A DNA stretch of 64,000 nucleotides from Erwinia aphidicola (GCF_014773485.1 NZ_JACXBP010000005.1:62001-126000); one strand, 5' to 3'; positions 37,866 through 47,627 are shown, counted from the stretch's first letter. Program-made: numbers and translations. The notes: generated from the sequence alone by a model not told the origin.

Positions 37866-38453
37866 ATGACCACCCTATTGCTGATTGACGATCATCCGCT
37901 GGTCCAGGTGGCGCTGGAAGCGGCCCTGGTTCACGCGCCCTTCCCGCTTAAGCTGCTGGCGGCGGATAATCAGCGCGATGCCCTGGCGCTGCTCGGCGAT
38001 CGCGCTATTGGGCTGGTGATCCTCGATATTGGCTTACCGGACAGCGACGGCTTACAGCTGCTTAAGCTGATTAAGCGCCATTACCCGCCACTGCCGGTGG
38101 TGATCTACTCAGCACAGGAGGAGCAGGTCTATCCGCGTCTGGCGGAAGCTGCCGGGGCATCTGGCTATGTTGCCAAGCGTCAGCCGCTCAGCCAGCTGCT
38201 CTCCGCCATCCTTGCCGTGCTCGGCGGCCAGCGCGTCTTCCCTGCCCAGCATGGCGATACGCTTAACGCGGTGTTGACGGCCAAAGAGCAGCAGATCCTC
38301 GCGCTGCTGGCGCGCGGCCTGTCTAATCTGCAGATCGCCGGGCAGCTGCATATCAGCAATAAAACCGTCAGCACCCATAAAAAGAACATCATGGAAAAAA
38401 CCGGAGCGGGCTCGGTCGTCGAACTGGCTCAGCTGTGGCAGTCACAACAGTGA
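37866..38453 (+). CDS. EvgA/BvgA-like response regulator
   Basis: This is a 195-residue NarL/LuxR-type regulator. The receiver has acidic DDHP at residues 8-11, phospho-acceptor Asp54 in LVILDIGLPDSDG and Lys in SGYVAKRQPL. The C-terminal HTH reads LTAKEQQILALLARGLS, then NLQIAGQLHISNKTVSTHKK. The start at 37866 follows GGAA. It overlaps the sensor kinase gene and is its evident partner. Confidence 0.93.
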   Translation: MTTLLLIDDHPLVQVALEAALVHAPFPLKLLAADNQRDALALLGDRAIGLVILDIGLPDSDGLQLLKLIKRHYPPLPVVIYSAQEEQVYPRLAEAAGASGYVAKRQPLSQLLSAILAVLGGQRVFPAQHGDTLNAVLTAKEQQILALLARGLSNLQIAGQLHISNKTVSTHKKNIMEKTGAGSVVELAQLWQSQQ

Positions 38454-41400
38454 GAACGCTACTGCTGATGCTGCTGCTGTTCACCAGCAGCGCGCTGGCG
38501 GCGCTGCGCCCGGTGAGCAGCATCGCCCTGCCGCAGGAGATGATGCCGATGCCGGTCGAATGGGGAAAAACCCTGCGCGTCGGCGTATTACAGGACAACA
38601 GCTCGCCGTGGAATATTGTCGTTGGCAGCGACCTGTACGGTATCAATGCCGACTATCTGGTGGCGCTGCAGCAGACCAGCGGCCTGCACGTCAGCGTGCA
38701 GGGGTTCAGCACGCAGCAGGCGATGATGGCGGCACTGCAGAGCGGAAAGCTGGATGTGCTGTTTGGCGTTCCGCAGCAGACGCTGCCTGCGGGCCTCAGC
38801 GCGACGCAACCGTGGTTCTCCAGCCCGCTGCGTATTTACCGTAATCGCAATAACCTGCGGCCGGTGATGTTCAACTCTGGCGATGCCCGCCTCAGCGTCA
38901 GCCGCGACACCCTGGCGCGCGTTGACCCCGAGTTTGCGCGCAAGCATCACTGGCAGGTGCTGCCCAGTGATTTACAGGCCCTCTCCACCCTGCTCAATCA
39001 GCACAGCGACTATGTGGTGGCGGATGAGACCAGCGCCGGATTCCTGCTGAGCCAGCTGCAGCAGGGCGAAGTTTATCAGCTCGCCTCTTCTCTTGACCCG
39101 GGGGTGCTGCAGCTGGAGGCGGTCACAGCGGATGCCACACTGGCGCAGCAGCTTGATAACGCTATTCGTCAGCTGCCGATGGAGGTGGTGAACGGCATTC
39201 AGGGGCGCTGGAGCAGTGCGCTGCCGCGCTATCAGGACAGCAATACCGCCCACCTGACGCCGATGGAGCGCAGCTGGATTGCGCAGCATCCGGTGGTGAT
39301 TTATGCCGCCGTCAGCGACGACTATCCGTGGAGCTACCGCAATGCCAGCGGGCAGCCCGCCGGTTACAGTGTTGACCTGCTGAACAGCATCGGCCAGATT
39401 ACCGGGTTGCGCTTTCAGCCATACTGGGTCAGCAATGCACAGCAGGCGGGCGCGCTGGTGCAGCAGGGGCGGGCGTTGATCCAACTCAATCTGCCGCTGA
39501 CCGGTGATGATGCAATGCTGAATAATACCCAGCCGGTGTGGCGTGCGCTGTGGGGAGTCTATGTTCAGGCGGCGGCGCAGAACGTCACCGGCTGGCCGGA
39601 TCTGCGCGGTAAACGCATCGGCGTGCTGCGCGGGGATATCGCCGGGCGCCTGTTGCCCGCAGGCAGCACAACCCAGATATTTGAGGATGCCAGCAGCCTG
39701 TACGATGCGCTGGCCAGCGGTCAGATCGACGCGCTGGTCGACAATGTGCTCTCAGCGCGCTGGCGCATCCAGGGGCGTTTTGCCAATACTCTGCAGCTGG
39801 CGTTTGCCGCCAGCGACACCGCATGGCCGGTGACCATCGGCATCGCCCCCGATCGGCCGCTGCTGCGCGCACTGCTGAATAACAGCCTGCAGCAGATCCC
39901 AGCGGAAAGCTGGCAGCGGCTGCGCGAAACCTGGAGCAGCACGCCGGACAGCTTTAGCGATAGCAACAGCGGCGAGATGCGGCCGATCTCCCTCTTCGTA
40001 CTGGTCGCCGCGCTGTTTGCCATCGTCTTCCTGCTGATCCTGCTGCTGAGACGCTATCTGGAGCAGCGGCGTGAGCGGCAGCAGCGCCTGCTGCTGGAGC
40101 AGGAGCGCGAAGTGGCCCAGCGGGAAAACCGCATGAAAAGTCAGTTCCTCGCCACCGTCAGCCACGAGCTGCGCACGCCGATGCAGGCGGTGCTGGGCCT
40201 GCTGGAGCTGGAGCTGATGCAGCAGCCTGAGAGCCATAACCTGGCGTTGATCCACAGCAGCGCCGCCAGCCTGATGACGCTGCTGGGCGATCTGCAGGAT
40301 CACGCCCGGGTTGAGAGCAACAGCTTCAGCTTGGCCCCCCGTCCGCTGGAGCCGGAAAAATGGCTGCAGCGGCTGGCGGTGTTCTACCACCCGCTGATGC
40401 GCGAACAGGGACCGCGGCTGAGCGTCAGCGCCCTGAATCCCCTGCCCGCCTGGGTGCTGATTGACGGCGAACGCCTGCAGCAGATTGCCAACAACCTGAT
40501 TGCCAATGCGATCAAATTTACCCGCGAGGGTGAGATCCGGCTGACGCTGGAAGCGCTGAGCACGCCGCCACAGCTGCATTTTCAGGTCAGCGATAGCGGC
40601 AGTGGCATCCCGCTGGATGAGCAGCAGCGTCTGTTTGAACCCTGGTATCAGACCCCTTCCGGTCGCCAGCTCTCGGTGCAGGGCAGCGGGCTGGGCTTGT
40701 CGATCTGCCGCGAAATTGTCAACCGCATGGGCGGCACTATCACGCTGCAATCCACCCCCGGCCAGGGAACCTGCGTCAGCGTGCTGCTACCGTGGCAGCT
40801 TATTCCCTCGCCACTGCCTGCCGCAGATGCCGAACCGCAGCAGTGCAATACCGAGGCGGTCAGCCATCTGCGCGTGGCGATTGTCGACGACCATCCGACC
40901 AATCTGCTGGTGATGCAGCAACAGCTGGCGCACTGCGGTATCCAGGCGGAAACCTTCGCTGATGGCCGGGCGCTGCTGAAAGACGGTCGCCAGTGGGACC
41001 TGCTGTTTGTTGACTACAGCATGCCGCACCCGAACGGCGTGCAGCTGGTGAAAATAGTGCGCCGTGGCGAACGCCATCAGCCGCATCATACCCGGGTGGT
41101 GCTGTGCTCTGCCGATGCGCAGATCCTCAACCGGCCACAGGCGCGACAGGTTGCTGACCGCCTGCTGGTGAAGCCAGTTTCGTTAGCGGATCTTGCCGCT
41201 CTGCTGCAGGCGGAGGCGCCCGCGCCGTTTGCCGACCTGCCGCAGCGTTTAAATCAGCTGGCGCATCACGATGAGCACTATTTTCAACGCCTGTGCCAGA
41301 CGCTGGCCGAGACGCTGAAGCGCGACTGCGCCGCGCTCAGGCAGGCAATAGCGTCAGAAGAGTGGCAGCAGGTTGAGAAAGCGGCGCACAGAATGAAAGG

Positions 41401-41563
41401 CAGCTGGCTGCTGCTGAACTACAGTGAAGGGGAAACCCTGTGCCAGCAAATCATTGAGGCTGCCCGCCTGCACCAGAACCCTAAGCCTGCAATGAATTTA
41501 TTGATATCATTAAGCGAAAGCCTGTTAACTCAATTGGGATCCTATGGCTCACACCCACACTGA
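38435..41563 (+). CDS. EvgS/BvgS-like unorthodox sensor histidine kinase
   Basis: This is a 1042-residue hybrid kinase. After a signal peptide come two periplasmic solute-binding (SBP_bac_3) domains (about 45-260 and 285-500) and one membrane helix (about 516-537). The HisKA domain has His577 in SHELRTP, the ATPase has [16 protein letters not shown] and GSGLGLSI, the receiver has Asp860 in [10 protein letters not shown], and the Hpt domain has His985 in AAHRMKGSW. No PAS domain is apparent before HisKA, unlike BvgS. The start may instead be GTG 38450 in GTGA overlap with the regulator gene. It overlaps zitB by 20 bases. Confidence 0.93.
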   Translation: MAVTTVRTLLLMLLLFTSSALAALRPVSSIALPQEMMPMPVEWGKTLRVGVLQDNSSPWNIVVGSDLYGINADYLVALQQTSGLHVSVQGFSTQQAMMAALQSGKLDVLFGVPQQTLPAGLSATQPWFSSPLRIYRNRNNLRPVMFNSGDARLSVSRDTLARVDPEFARKHHWQVLPSDLQALSTLLNQHSDYVVADETSAGFLLSQLQQGEVYQLASSLDPGVLQLEAVTADATLAQQLDNAIRQLPMEVVNGIQGRWSSALPRYQDSNTAHLTPMERSWIAQHPVVIYAAVSDDYPWSYRNASGQPAGYSVDLLNSIGQITGLRFQPYWVSNAQQAGALVQQGRALIQLNLPLTGDDAMLNNTQPVWRALWGVYVQAAAQNVTGWPDLRGKRIGVLRGDIAGRLLPAGSTTQIFEDASSLYDALASGQIDALVDNVLSARWRIQGRFANTLQLAFAASDTAWPVTIGIAPDRPLLRALLNNSLQQIPAESWQRLRETWSSTPDSFSDSNSGEMRPISLFVLVAALFAIVFLLILLLRRYLEQRRERQQRLLLEQEREVAQRENRMKSQFLATVSHELRTPMQAVLGLLELELMQQPESHNLALIHSSAASLMTLLGDLQDHARVESNSFSLAPRPLEPEKWLQRLAVFYHPLMREQGPRLSVSALNPLPAWVLIDGERLQQIANNLIANAIKFTREGEIRLTLEALSTPPQLHFQVSDSGSGIPLDEQQRLFEPWYQTPSGRQLSVQGSGLGLSICREIVNRMGGTITLQSTPGQGTCVSVLLPWQLIPSPLPAADAEPQQCNTEAVSHLRVAIVDDHPTNLLVMQQQLAHCGIQAETFADGRALLKDGRQWDLLFVDYSMPHPNGVQLVKIVRRGERHQPHHTRVVLCSADAQILNRPQARQVADRLLVKPVSLADLAALLQAEAPAPFADLPQRLNQLAHHDEHYFQRLCQTLAETLKRDCAALRQAIASEEWQQVEKAAHRMKGSWLLLNYSEGETLCQQIIEAARLHQNPKPAMNLLISLSESLLTQLGSYGSHPH

Positions 41564-42476
41564 AAAGAACGGTAACCGTTCACGTCTGCTGGCAGCCTTT
41601 GTTGTCACGGCCCTGTTTATGCTGGCCGAGGTGGCGGGCGGTCTGCTCTCCGGCTCGCTGGCGCTGCTGGCCGATGCCGGGCATATGCTGACCGACGCCG
41701 CCGCGCTGCTGGTGGCCCTGCTGGCCACGCATTTTGCGCAGCGCAAGCCCAGCCAGCGCCACTCCTTTGGCTTGCTGCGCCTGACCACGCTGGCAGCTTT
41801 TGTCAATGCTATCGCGCTGCTGGTGATTACCGTGCTGATTGTCTGGGAGGCGCTGAGACGTTTCTGGCAGCCGGAGCCGGTGGCGGGTGGCATGATGCTG
41901 ATTGTGGCTATCGGCGGGCTGCTGGCAAACCTGCTGGCGTTCTGGCTGCTGCATCACGGCAGCGGCGATAAGAACCTTAACGTGCGCGCGGCGGCGCTGC
42001 ACGTGCTCGGTGACCTGCTCGGCTCGGTCGGGGCGATTGCTGCCGCGCTGATTATTATGTTTACCGGCTGGACGCCGATCGACCCCATTCTGTCGATTGT
42101 GGTGTCCCTGCTGGTGCTGCGCAGCGGCTGGATGCTGATCAAGGAGAGCGGTCACGAACTGCTGGAGGGGGCGCCGCAGGATATTGATGTGGCTAAGCTA
42201 CAGCGTGCGCTGGCGCGCAGCATCCCGGAGGTGCGTAACGTGCATCATGTGCATTTGTGGCAGGTGGGCGAGAAGCCGGTGATCACGCTGCATGTACAGG
42301 TGATCCCGCCTTACGATCATGACGCGCTGCTGCAGCGCATTCACGAGTATCTGCACCAGCATTATCAGATTGAGCACGCCACGGTGCAGATGGAGTATCA
42401 GCGTTGCGATGGCGATGATTGTGATGTGGGGTGGATTCAGGGCGGCGGCGAGCACCAGCATCACCACCACCATTAA
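41544..42476 (+). CDS. zitB: Zinc efflux cation diffusion facilitator
   Basis: ZitB exports Zn2+ from the cytoplasm by proton antiport. The 310 residues have six membrane helices with metal-site motifs [15 protein letters not shown] and HVLGDLLGS. The cytoplasmic domain has VHHVHLW, and the tail ends in a HQHHHHH run. The start lies 20 bases inside the sensor kinase gene (GGGA upstream), so zitB appears to be the third gene of a regulator-kinase-zitB unit. Confidence 0.95.
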   Translation: MAHTHTEKNGNRSRLLAAFVVTALFMLAEVAGGLLSGSLALLADAGHMLTDAAALLVALLATHFAQRKPSQRHSFGLLRLTTLAAFVNAIALLVITVLIVWEALRRFWQPEPVAGGMMLIVAIGGLLANLLAFWLLHHGSGDKNLNVRAAALHVLGDLLGSVGAIAAALIIMFTGWTPIDPILSIVVSLLVLRSGWMLIKESGHELLEGAPQDIDVAKLQRALARSIPEVRNVHHVHLWQVGEKPVITLHVQVIPPYDHDALLQRIHEYLHQHYQIEHATVQMEYQRCDGDDCDVGWIQGGGEHQHHHHH

Positions 42477-42481
42477 CCGTA

Positions 42482-42509
42482 CGGGTCGACCCTTTTTTCG
42501 GTCGACCCG
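42482..42509. repeat. REP-like palindrome between zitB and pnuC
   Basis: CGGGTCGACC (42482-42491) pairs perfectly with GGTCGACCCG (42500-42509) around CTTTTTTC. It lies six bases after the zitB stop and eight before the pnuC stop, and may act as a transcript end for these convergent genes. It lacks a terminal T-tract. Confidence 0.85.
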
Positions 42510-42516
42510 TGGCCAA

Positions 42517-43218
42517 TTATCCTCTCTGGCGGGCGCTTTTCATCCACAGCCACGAGCCATTCAGCGCGATCAGCGTCAGCAGCACATACTCCAGCGCCAT
42601 GGCGTACACTCCCTGACGGGCGAATATCATCACGCTGATCAGGTTGATCACCACCCACAGCAGCCAGTTTTCAACGTACTTGCGCGTCATCAGGATCATC
42701 GCCGCAATCGACAACACCATCATGCACGAATCCCAGAACGGGAAAGCATCCGGCTGCAGCTGCGGCATCACCACGTTGAAGCCCATGCCCTGCATAATGT
42801 TTACAGCGGCACGCGTCAGCAGCGCAAATACCGGATCGATATACAGCGTCATCAGCGCAATGGCGATAACAATCACCGCTGTCCAGGCCAGCAGCTGCGC
42901 ACGCGGCAGCCAGCGAATTTTCAGCGCCTGCTGATTATCACTGGTCTGGCGGCTCCAGGCATACCAGCCGTAGATATTGGCGACGAAAAAGAACAGCTGC
43001 AGCAGCAGGCTGGCGTAAAGCTGGATCTGGAAGAAGATGACCGCGAACAGCGTCACGTTGATCAGGCCGAAAGCGTAGTTGACGATCTTCTCCAGGCTCG
43101 CCAGCCAGATGCACAGCAGCCCGGCAAGGGTACCGATGGCTTCAATCCAGGACAGATCGTAGCCACCGGCCCCAAGAGGGATATGAACCAGAATATTCGA
43201 CGTGCTGAAAAAATCCAT
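42517..43218 (-). CDS. pnuC: Nicotinamide riboside transporter
   Basis: PnuC is a seven-helix inner-membrane facilitator for nicotinamide riboside uptake. The 233 residues include the conserved ASLEKIVNYAFGLINVTLF and NIYGWYAW, which contribute to the substrate site. It lies 26 bases after nadA and should be co-transcribed with it under NadR control. Confidence 0.95.
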   Translation of the reverse strand: MDFFSTSNILVHIPLGAGGYDLSWIEAIGTLAGLLCIWLASLEKIVNYAFGLINVTLFAVIFFQIQLYASLLLQLFFFVANIYGWYAWSRQTSDNQQALKIRWLPRAQLLAWTAVIVIAIALMTLYIDPVFALLTRAAVNIMQGMGFNVVMPQLQPDAFPFWDSCMMVLSIAAMILMTRKYVENWLLWVVINLISVMIFARQGVYAMALEYVLLTLIALNGSWLWMKSARQRG

Positions 43219-43244
43219 ATTGCCATCCTGTCCAGAGCGTAACG

Positions 43245-44306
43245 TCAGGCGTTACCCTTCACGTTGAGTTTGAGATTTGCAGCAAAGGTTAGCATACGAT
43301 TCAACGGGATCAATGCACCTTCTCGCAGTGCATCGTCAACAAAGATCTCATGATCGCTGCCGCCCTGCTCCAGACCCTCAGCAATGGCTTGCAGCCCGTT
43401 CATTGCCATCCACGGACAGTGCGCACAGCTGCGGCAGGTGGCACCCTCGCCGGCCGTTGGTGCCTCGAGCAGCTCTTTGTCCGGGCAGGCCTGCTGCATT
43501 TTATAGAAGATGCCGCGATCGGTGGCGACGATCATCTGCTTGTGCGGCAGGGTTTGCGCTGCATGAATCAGCTGGCTGGTCGAACCGACCGCATCGGCAA
43601 GATTAACGATAGCCTGCGGCGACTCAGGATGGACCAGCACGGCGGCATCGGGATACAGCGCTTTCATCCGCTGCAGCGCCTGAGTTTTGAATTCGTCATG
43701 GACGATGCAGGCGGCCTGCCAGCAGATCACGTCCGCGCCGCTTTTGCGCGTCACATATTGACCAAGATGGCGGTCCGGGGCCCAGATGATTTTCTCGCCC
43801 AGGCTATCAAGATGCTCGATCAGCTCAACGGCAATGCTGGAGGTGACGACCCAGTCGGCGCGCGCCTTGACCGCTGCGGAGGTATTGGCGTACACCACAA
43901 CGGTACGGTCGGGGTGGGCGTCGCAGAATTTGCTGAACTCTTCAATCGGGCAGCCGAGGTCGAGCGAGCACTCCGCCTGCAGCGTCGGCATTAAAATGGT
44001 TTTTTCCGGGCTGAGGATTTTGGCGGTTTCGCCCATAAAGCGCACCCCGGCGACCAGCAGCGTGGAAGCCGGATGCTGGCTGCCAAAGCGCGCCATCTCC
44101 AGCGAATCAGAGACGCAGCCGCCGGTCTCTTCGGCCAGCGCCTGGATTTCCGGGTCGGTATAGTAATGCGCCACCATCACCGCATCCCGCTCTTTCAGCA
44201 GGCGCTTAATTTTTTCGCGGTAAAACTGTTTCTCATCAACGGATAAACGGGCCGGTTTGGGCGGGAAAGGATATACGGCGGATTCGGGATCGAACATCAG
44301 GCTCAT
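43245..44306 (-). CDS. nadA: Quinolinate synthase
   Basis: NadA condenses iminoaspartate with dihydroxyacetone phosphate to quinolinate, using a 4Fe-4S cluster. The 353 residues show the three cluster-cysteine regions: [23 protein letters not shown] and [15 protein letters not shown]. The substrate motif [13 protein letters not shown] lies near residue 45. It is the first gene of nadA-pnuC. Confidence 0.97.
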   Translation of the reverse strand: MSLMFDPESAVYPFPPKPARLSVDEKQFYREKIKRLLKERDAVMVAHYYTDPEIQALAEETGGCVSDSLEMARFGSQHPASTLLVAGVRFMGETAKILSPEKTILMPTLQAECSLDLGCPIEEFSKFCDAHPDRTVVVYANTSAAVKARADWVVTSSIAVELIEHLDSLGEKIIWAPDRHLGQYVTRKSGADVICWQAACIVHDEFKTQALQRMKALYPDAAVLVHPESPQAIVNLADAVGSTSQLIHAAQTLPHKQMIVATDRGIFYKMQQACPDKELLEAPTAGEGATCRSCAHCPWMAMNGLQAIAEGLEQGGSDHEIFVDDALREGALIPLNRMLTFAANLKLNVKGNA

Positions 44307-44380
44307 AAGGCGACTCTCGTTTCTTCAACTTAACCGAATTAGCGTAGATGGCCGGTCCGGCGCCAACTCTACGGTTGGTT

Positions 44381-44398
44381 TGTTTTATATGCTAAACA
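44381..44398 (-). promoter_or_regulatory. NadR operator upstream of nadA
   Basis: TGTTTTATATGCTAAACA matches the NadR box TGTTTA-N6-TAAACA except for one base. It lies 75-92 bases upstream of the nadA start and should mediate NAD-dependent repression of nadA-pnuC. Confidence 0.85.
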
Positions 44399-44462
44399 CG
44401 ATAGCTGAAAAATGAACCGATGTCGCCGAATATTTACTTTTCACCGCAGGATGTGACGCCGA

Positions 44463-44969
44463 TCATAATAGCGCTTCCTGCGACCACAGCTGGCCACCTT
44501 CCAGACGCAGCAGGAACGCTTTGGTCTCCAGCCCTCCGGCGAACCCGGTTAGCTTGCCGTTGGCGCCGATAACCCGATGGCATGGGGCAATAATCGAGAG
44601 GGGGTTACGACCATTGGCGGCCCCGACGGCCCTGACGGCGGCCGGGCTGCCCACCTGGCGCGCGATTTCACCATAGCTGCGCGTTTCACCAAACGGAATG
44701 GTGACCAGCGCCGCCCAGACTTTGCGCTGGAATTCAGTGCCGATAAAGTCGAGCGTTACATTGAACTGCTGACGCTGCCCGGAGAAATACTCGCGCAGCT
44801 GCTTTTCAGCTTCCAGCAGGATCGCGTTTGTCGGGTCTTCGTCCTGCGGCAGGAAGCGCACGCGCTTGGGATCGTCGTTTTCCCACAGGATCGCCGCCAG
44901 CCCGCGCTCGGTTGCGACCAGCTTTAGCTCACCGACCGGTGACTGCATCATCTTGTACCAGAATGCCAT
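44463..44969 (-). CDS. ogt: Methylated-DNA--protein-cysteine methyltransferase
   Basis: This 168-residue suicide enzyme removes alkyl groups from O6-alkylguanine to its own cysteine. The active-site motif is IAPCHRVIGANGKLTGFAGG, and the helix-turn-helix region carries ARQVGSPAAVRAVGAANGRNP. It is the Ogt type, without an Ada N-terminal domain. It is divergent from the Ada-AlkA fusion across 169 bases, and the two form an alkylation-repair pair absent from this site in E. coli. Confidence 0.93.
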   Translation of the reverse strand: MAFWYKMMQSPVGELKLVATERGLAAILWENDDPKRVRFLPQDEDPTNAILLEAEKQLREYFSGQRQQFNVTLDFIGTEFQRKVWAALVTIPFGETRSYGEIARQVGSPAAVRAVGAANGRNPLSIIAPCHRVIGANGKLTGFAGGLETKAFLLRLEGGQLWSQEALL

Positions 44970-45138
44970 TTTGCCTCTCCTTAACTGATACCGTCTCTGC
45001 CCTGATTATGCGCGTTCTGACATGCAGCACTGGCCGTTTTCGGTCACCGGGTTAAAATCGTTATATGACCGAATATGGCGAGTGCAACGCATCCCGGTGC
45101 GCTAACCTGGAGAGATTCCCGTTCCACAGGACAATATC

Positions 45139-46596
45139 ATGATTGACCCAGACTCTGCCTATCGTGCCCTCACTTCCCGCGATGCTCGCTTCGACGGCGT
45201 ATTTTACGTCGGGGTGACTTCGACGGGTATCTATTGTCGCCCGATTTGTCCGGTGAAACCGCCCTACGCGGAAAACTGCCTGTTCTTTGACAGCGCCGAG
45301 GCAGCGGAGAAAGCATCATTTCGCCCCTGCCTGCGCTGCCGCCCGGAGCTGGCCCCCGGCAACGCCCCGGTGGATAACAGCCAGCGCATCGCGGGGCGGC
45401 TGATGCAGCGCATTGACGAGGGGCTGATTGAGCAGGTGGAGAGTCTGGAAGAGATCGCCGCGCAGTTTCACCTTAGCCTGCGCCAGCTGCGGCGTATCGT
45501 GCAGAAGGAGCTGGGCGTATCGCCGCAGGAGCTGCGCCAGACGCGCCGCCTGCTGCTGGCTAAGCAGTTGCTGAGTGAAACGCGGCTGCCGGTCACGCAG
45601 ATCGCCTTTGCCAGCGGATTTGCCAGCCTGCGCCGTTTTAACGCCGCCTTCAGCACTCAGTACCGGATGCCACCCACGCGCCTGCGCAAGGCCAGCGAGT
45701 GCGAAGAGAGCGAGCTGAACGGCAGTGATACCTCTACCCTACAGCTGAGCTATCGCCCCCCCTACGACTGGCAGGCCATGCTCGGCTTTCTGCGGCTGCG
45801 TGCACTGCTGGGCGTGGAATATGTTGATGAGCAGAGTTATGCGCGTACCGTGCGTCTGGGAGCGCATCAGGGGTGGATCAGAGTCACTCAGGCGGCAGCG
45901 AAGAGTGTGCTGCTGGTGGAGTTCACCCATTCGCTGACGCCGGTGCTGCCCGCTCTGCTCCGTCGCCTGCGTAATCTGTTCGATCTCAGCGCCCGTCCGG
46001 ACCTGATTGCTGAACATCTGGCGCTCGACCCGCTGTTAACGCCCGCGCTGAATGCCAGCCCTGGCCTGCGCGTGCCCGGGGCTTTTGACGGCTTTGAAAT
46101 GGCGGTGCGCGCCATCCTTGGTCAGCAGATCACCGTAAAGGCCGCAGCGACGCTCGGGGGGCGTTTCGCCACGGCGTTCGGCGATCGCTTGACCACGCCG
46201 TTTGCACAGTTAACCCACCTCTCCCCCCTGCCGGCTCGCGTTGCTCAATGCTCGGTAGATGAGATTGCCAGCCTGGGAATTGTCAGCGCCCGCAGCCGCT
46301 GCATTCTGGCGCTGGCGGCAAGCTGTGCGGATGGAACGCTGCAGCTAGATGCTGCCAGTCAGCCGGAGCAAACCGTGGCGCAGCTGTTAGCCCTGCCGGG
46401 GATTGGCGAATGGACAGCGCAGTATCTGGCAATGCGTGCGCTACGCTGGCCGGATGCATTCCCCGCCGGGGATATCGTGGTACGTAACAATCTGGGGGGT
46501 ATCAGCGCGAAGCAGACAGAGGTTCGTTCACAGGCATGGCGGCCATGGCGCAGTTATGCAGTGATGCATATCTGGAAGAGCGGCAAGTTGGGGTAA
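45139..46596 (+). CDS. Ada–AlkA fusion: alkylation-sensing regulator and DNA-3-methyladenine glycosylase
   Basis: This 485-residue protein has an N-terminal Ada zinc domain with Cys33, Cys37, Cys64 and Cys67 (YCRPICP and PCLRC), where the methylphosphotriester-accepting cysteine lies. An AraC-type HTH follows (about 100-180: LEEIAAQFHLSLRQLRRIV). Then comes an AlkA glycosylase with an N-terminal AlkA domain and a HhH-GPD domain, LPGIGEWTAQYLAMRALRW and PAGD with the probable catalytic aspartate. The C-terminal WRPWRSYAVMHIW is typical. It joins damage sensing and base excision in one chain. Confidence 0.92.
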   Translation: MIDPDSAYRALTSRDARFDGVFYVGVTSTGIYCRPICPVKPPYAENCLFFDSAEAAEKASFRPCLRCRPELAPGNAPVDNSQRIAGRLMQRIDEGLIEQVESLEEIAAQFHLSLRQLRRIVQKELGVSPQELRQTRRLLLAKQLLSETRLPVTQIAFASGFASLRRFNAAFSTQYRMPPTRLRKASECEESELNGSDTSTLQLSYRPPYDWQAMLGFLRLRALLGVEYVDEQSYARTVRLGAHQGWIRVTQAAAKSVLLVEFTHSLTPVLPALLRRLRNLFDLSARPDLIAEHLALDPLLTPALNASPGLRVPGAFDGFEMAVRAILGQQITVKAAATLGGRFATAFGDRLTTPFAQLTHLSPLPARVAQCSVDEIASLGIVSARSRCILALAASCADGTLQLDAASQPEQTVAQLLALPGIGEWTAQYLAMRALRWPDAFPAGDIVVRNNLGGISAKQTEVRSQAWRPWRSYAVMHIWKSGKLG

Positions 46597-46603
46597 TGTG
46601 AAA

Positions 46604-46830
46604 GCTGACCCTCTTTTTCGGTCAGCCAACAAAAACCGGGACGACCAGAAAAGCGGTCGTCCCCTACGAAACCCGGCGCGATTTGCGACTTACCGGCTCG
46701 TAGTGGCTGACCCTCTTTTTCGGTCAGCCAACAAACCCGGGACGACCAGAAAAGCGGTCGTTCCCTACGAAACCCGGCGCGATATGCGACTGACCGGCTC
46801 GTAGTGGCTGACCCTCTTTTTCGGTCAGCC
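46604..46830. repeat. Tandem array of a 101/102-bp unit made of two REP-like palindromes
   Basis: GCTGACCCTCTTTTTCGGTC begins at 46604, 46706 and 46807. Each full unit has GGCTGACC/GGTCAGCC with a T-rich loop, then GGGACGACC/GGTCGTCCC with loop AGAAAAGC and CTACG, then ACCCGGCGCGAT and a GTAG-bearing spacer. The second unit has one stem mismatch (GGTCGTTCC). The third copy is only the first palindrome. The array lies between the Ada-AlkA gene and the tRNA operon end. Confidence 0.95.
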
Positions 46831-46845
46831 TGAATCGCACATAGC

Positions 46846-46870
46846 AAAAAGGCGCCTTTAGGGCGCCTTC
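46846..46870 (-). terminator. Terminator of the tRNA operon
   Basis: On the minus strand AAGGCGCC and GGCGCCTT (46849-46856 with 46862-46869) form a perfect 8-bp stem with a 5-base loop followed by TTTTTGC. It lies seven bases beyond the CCA end of the last tRNA. Confidence 0.9.
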
Positions 46871-46876
46871 TTACAT

Positions 46877-46952
46877 TGGTGGGTCGTGCAGGATTCGAAC
46901 CTGCGACCAATTGATTAAAAGTCAACTGCTCTACCAACTGAGCTAACGACCC
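46877..46952 (-). tRNA. tRNA-Lys (anticodon TTT)
   Basis: A 76-base cloverleaf that begins GGGTCGTTAGCTCAG, has anticodon loop CTTTTAA, contains GGTTCGAATCC in the T arm and encodes CCA. It is the last tRNA of the cluster, four bases after a tRNA-Val. Its sequence is identical to the other three lysine copies. Confidence 0.98.
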
Positions 46953-46956
46953 GATA

Positions 46957-47032
46957 TGGTGGGTGATGACGGGCTCGAACCGCCGACCCCCTCCGTGTAA
47001 AGGAGATGCTCTACCAACTGAGCTAATCACCC
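46957..47032 (-). tRNA. tRNA-Val (anticodon TAC)
   Basis: A 76-base gene that begins GGGTGATTAGCTCAG, has anticodon loop TTTACAC and T arm GGTTCGAGCCC, with encoded CCA. It is identical to the second valine copy at 47266. Confidence 0.98.
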
Positions 47033-47069
47033 ATATCGTCATGCTGCGCAAAGACTTTCGCTGGGAAAG

Positions 47070-47145
47070 TGGTGGGTCGTGCAGGATTCGAACCTGCGAC
47101 CAATTGATTAAAAGTCAACTGCTCTACCAACTGAGCTAACGACCC
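47070..47145 (-). tRNA. tRNA-Lys (anticodon TTT)
   Basis: Same 76-base sequence as the copy at 46877, with encoded CCA. It opens the downstream Lys-Val-Lys block; the spacers on either side differ from those of the upstream block. Confidence 0.98.
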
Positions 47146-47185
47146 GCAATGCGGTTAATCTTTGCTACTTTCACACTTTAAAGTT

Positions 47186-47261
47186 TGGTGGGTCGTGCAG
47201 GATTCGAACCTGCGACCAATTGATTAAAAGTCAACTGCTCTACCAACTGAGCTAACGACCC
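47186..47261 (-). tRNA. tRNA-Lys (anticodon TTT)
   Basis: Same 76-base lysine tRNA with encoded CCA. It follows the tRNA-Val at 47266 by four bases (ATAT spacing), the same junction seen in the downstream block. Confidence 0.98.
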
Positions 47262-47265
47262 GATA

Positions 47266-47341
47266 TGGTGGGTGATGACGGGCTCGAACCGCCGACCCCC
47301 TCCGTGTAAAGGAGATGCTCTACCAACTGAGCTAATCACCC
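47266..47341 (-). tRNA. tRNA-Val (anticodon TAC)
   Basis: Second copy of the 76-base valine tRNA, with encoded CCA and anticodon TAC, in the upstream Lys-Val-Lys block. Confidence 0.98.
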
Positions 47342-47387
47342 ATATCGAAACTTTAAAGCACGGTTTACACCGCTTAAAACTTAATAG

Positions 47388-47463
47388 TGGTGGGTCGTGC
47401 AGGATTCGAACCTGCGACCAATTGATTAAAAGTCAACTGCTCTACCAACTGAGCTAACGACCC
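47388..47463 (-). tRNA. tRNA-Lys (anticodon TTT)
   Basis: First tRNA of the operon in transcription order, 76 bases with encoded CCA. The promoter should lie in 47464-47560, between it and cpoB; no strong -35/-10 pair was identified by eye. Confidence 0.98.
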
Positions 47464-47627
47464 ACTTTTGTGCTGCTGGCGTCTCTTAACATATCCCCCG
47501 GCAACGGCGGCATATATTACTGATTTGAATTTCCAGCGCAACCACTATTTCAGGTTAAGCTGTTCAACTGCTTAGCTTTCACGCGGTAAGACCAGAATCC
47601 AGGCGAAATCTGGCCAGATGGCGCAAA

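Noticed and set aside
46554-47051. 165-codon minus-strand ORF across the tRNA cluster end
   Set aside because: It runs through two tRNA genes and the REP array; the repeated peptide merely reflects the DNA repeats.
47272-47457. Plus-strand ORF over tRNA genes
   Set aside because: It is the antisense reading of tRNA-Val and tRNA-Lys; such frames are common annotation artefacts.
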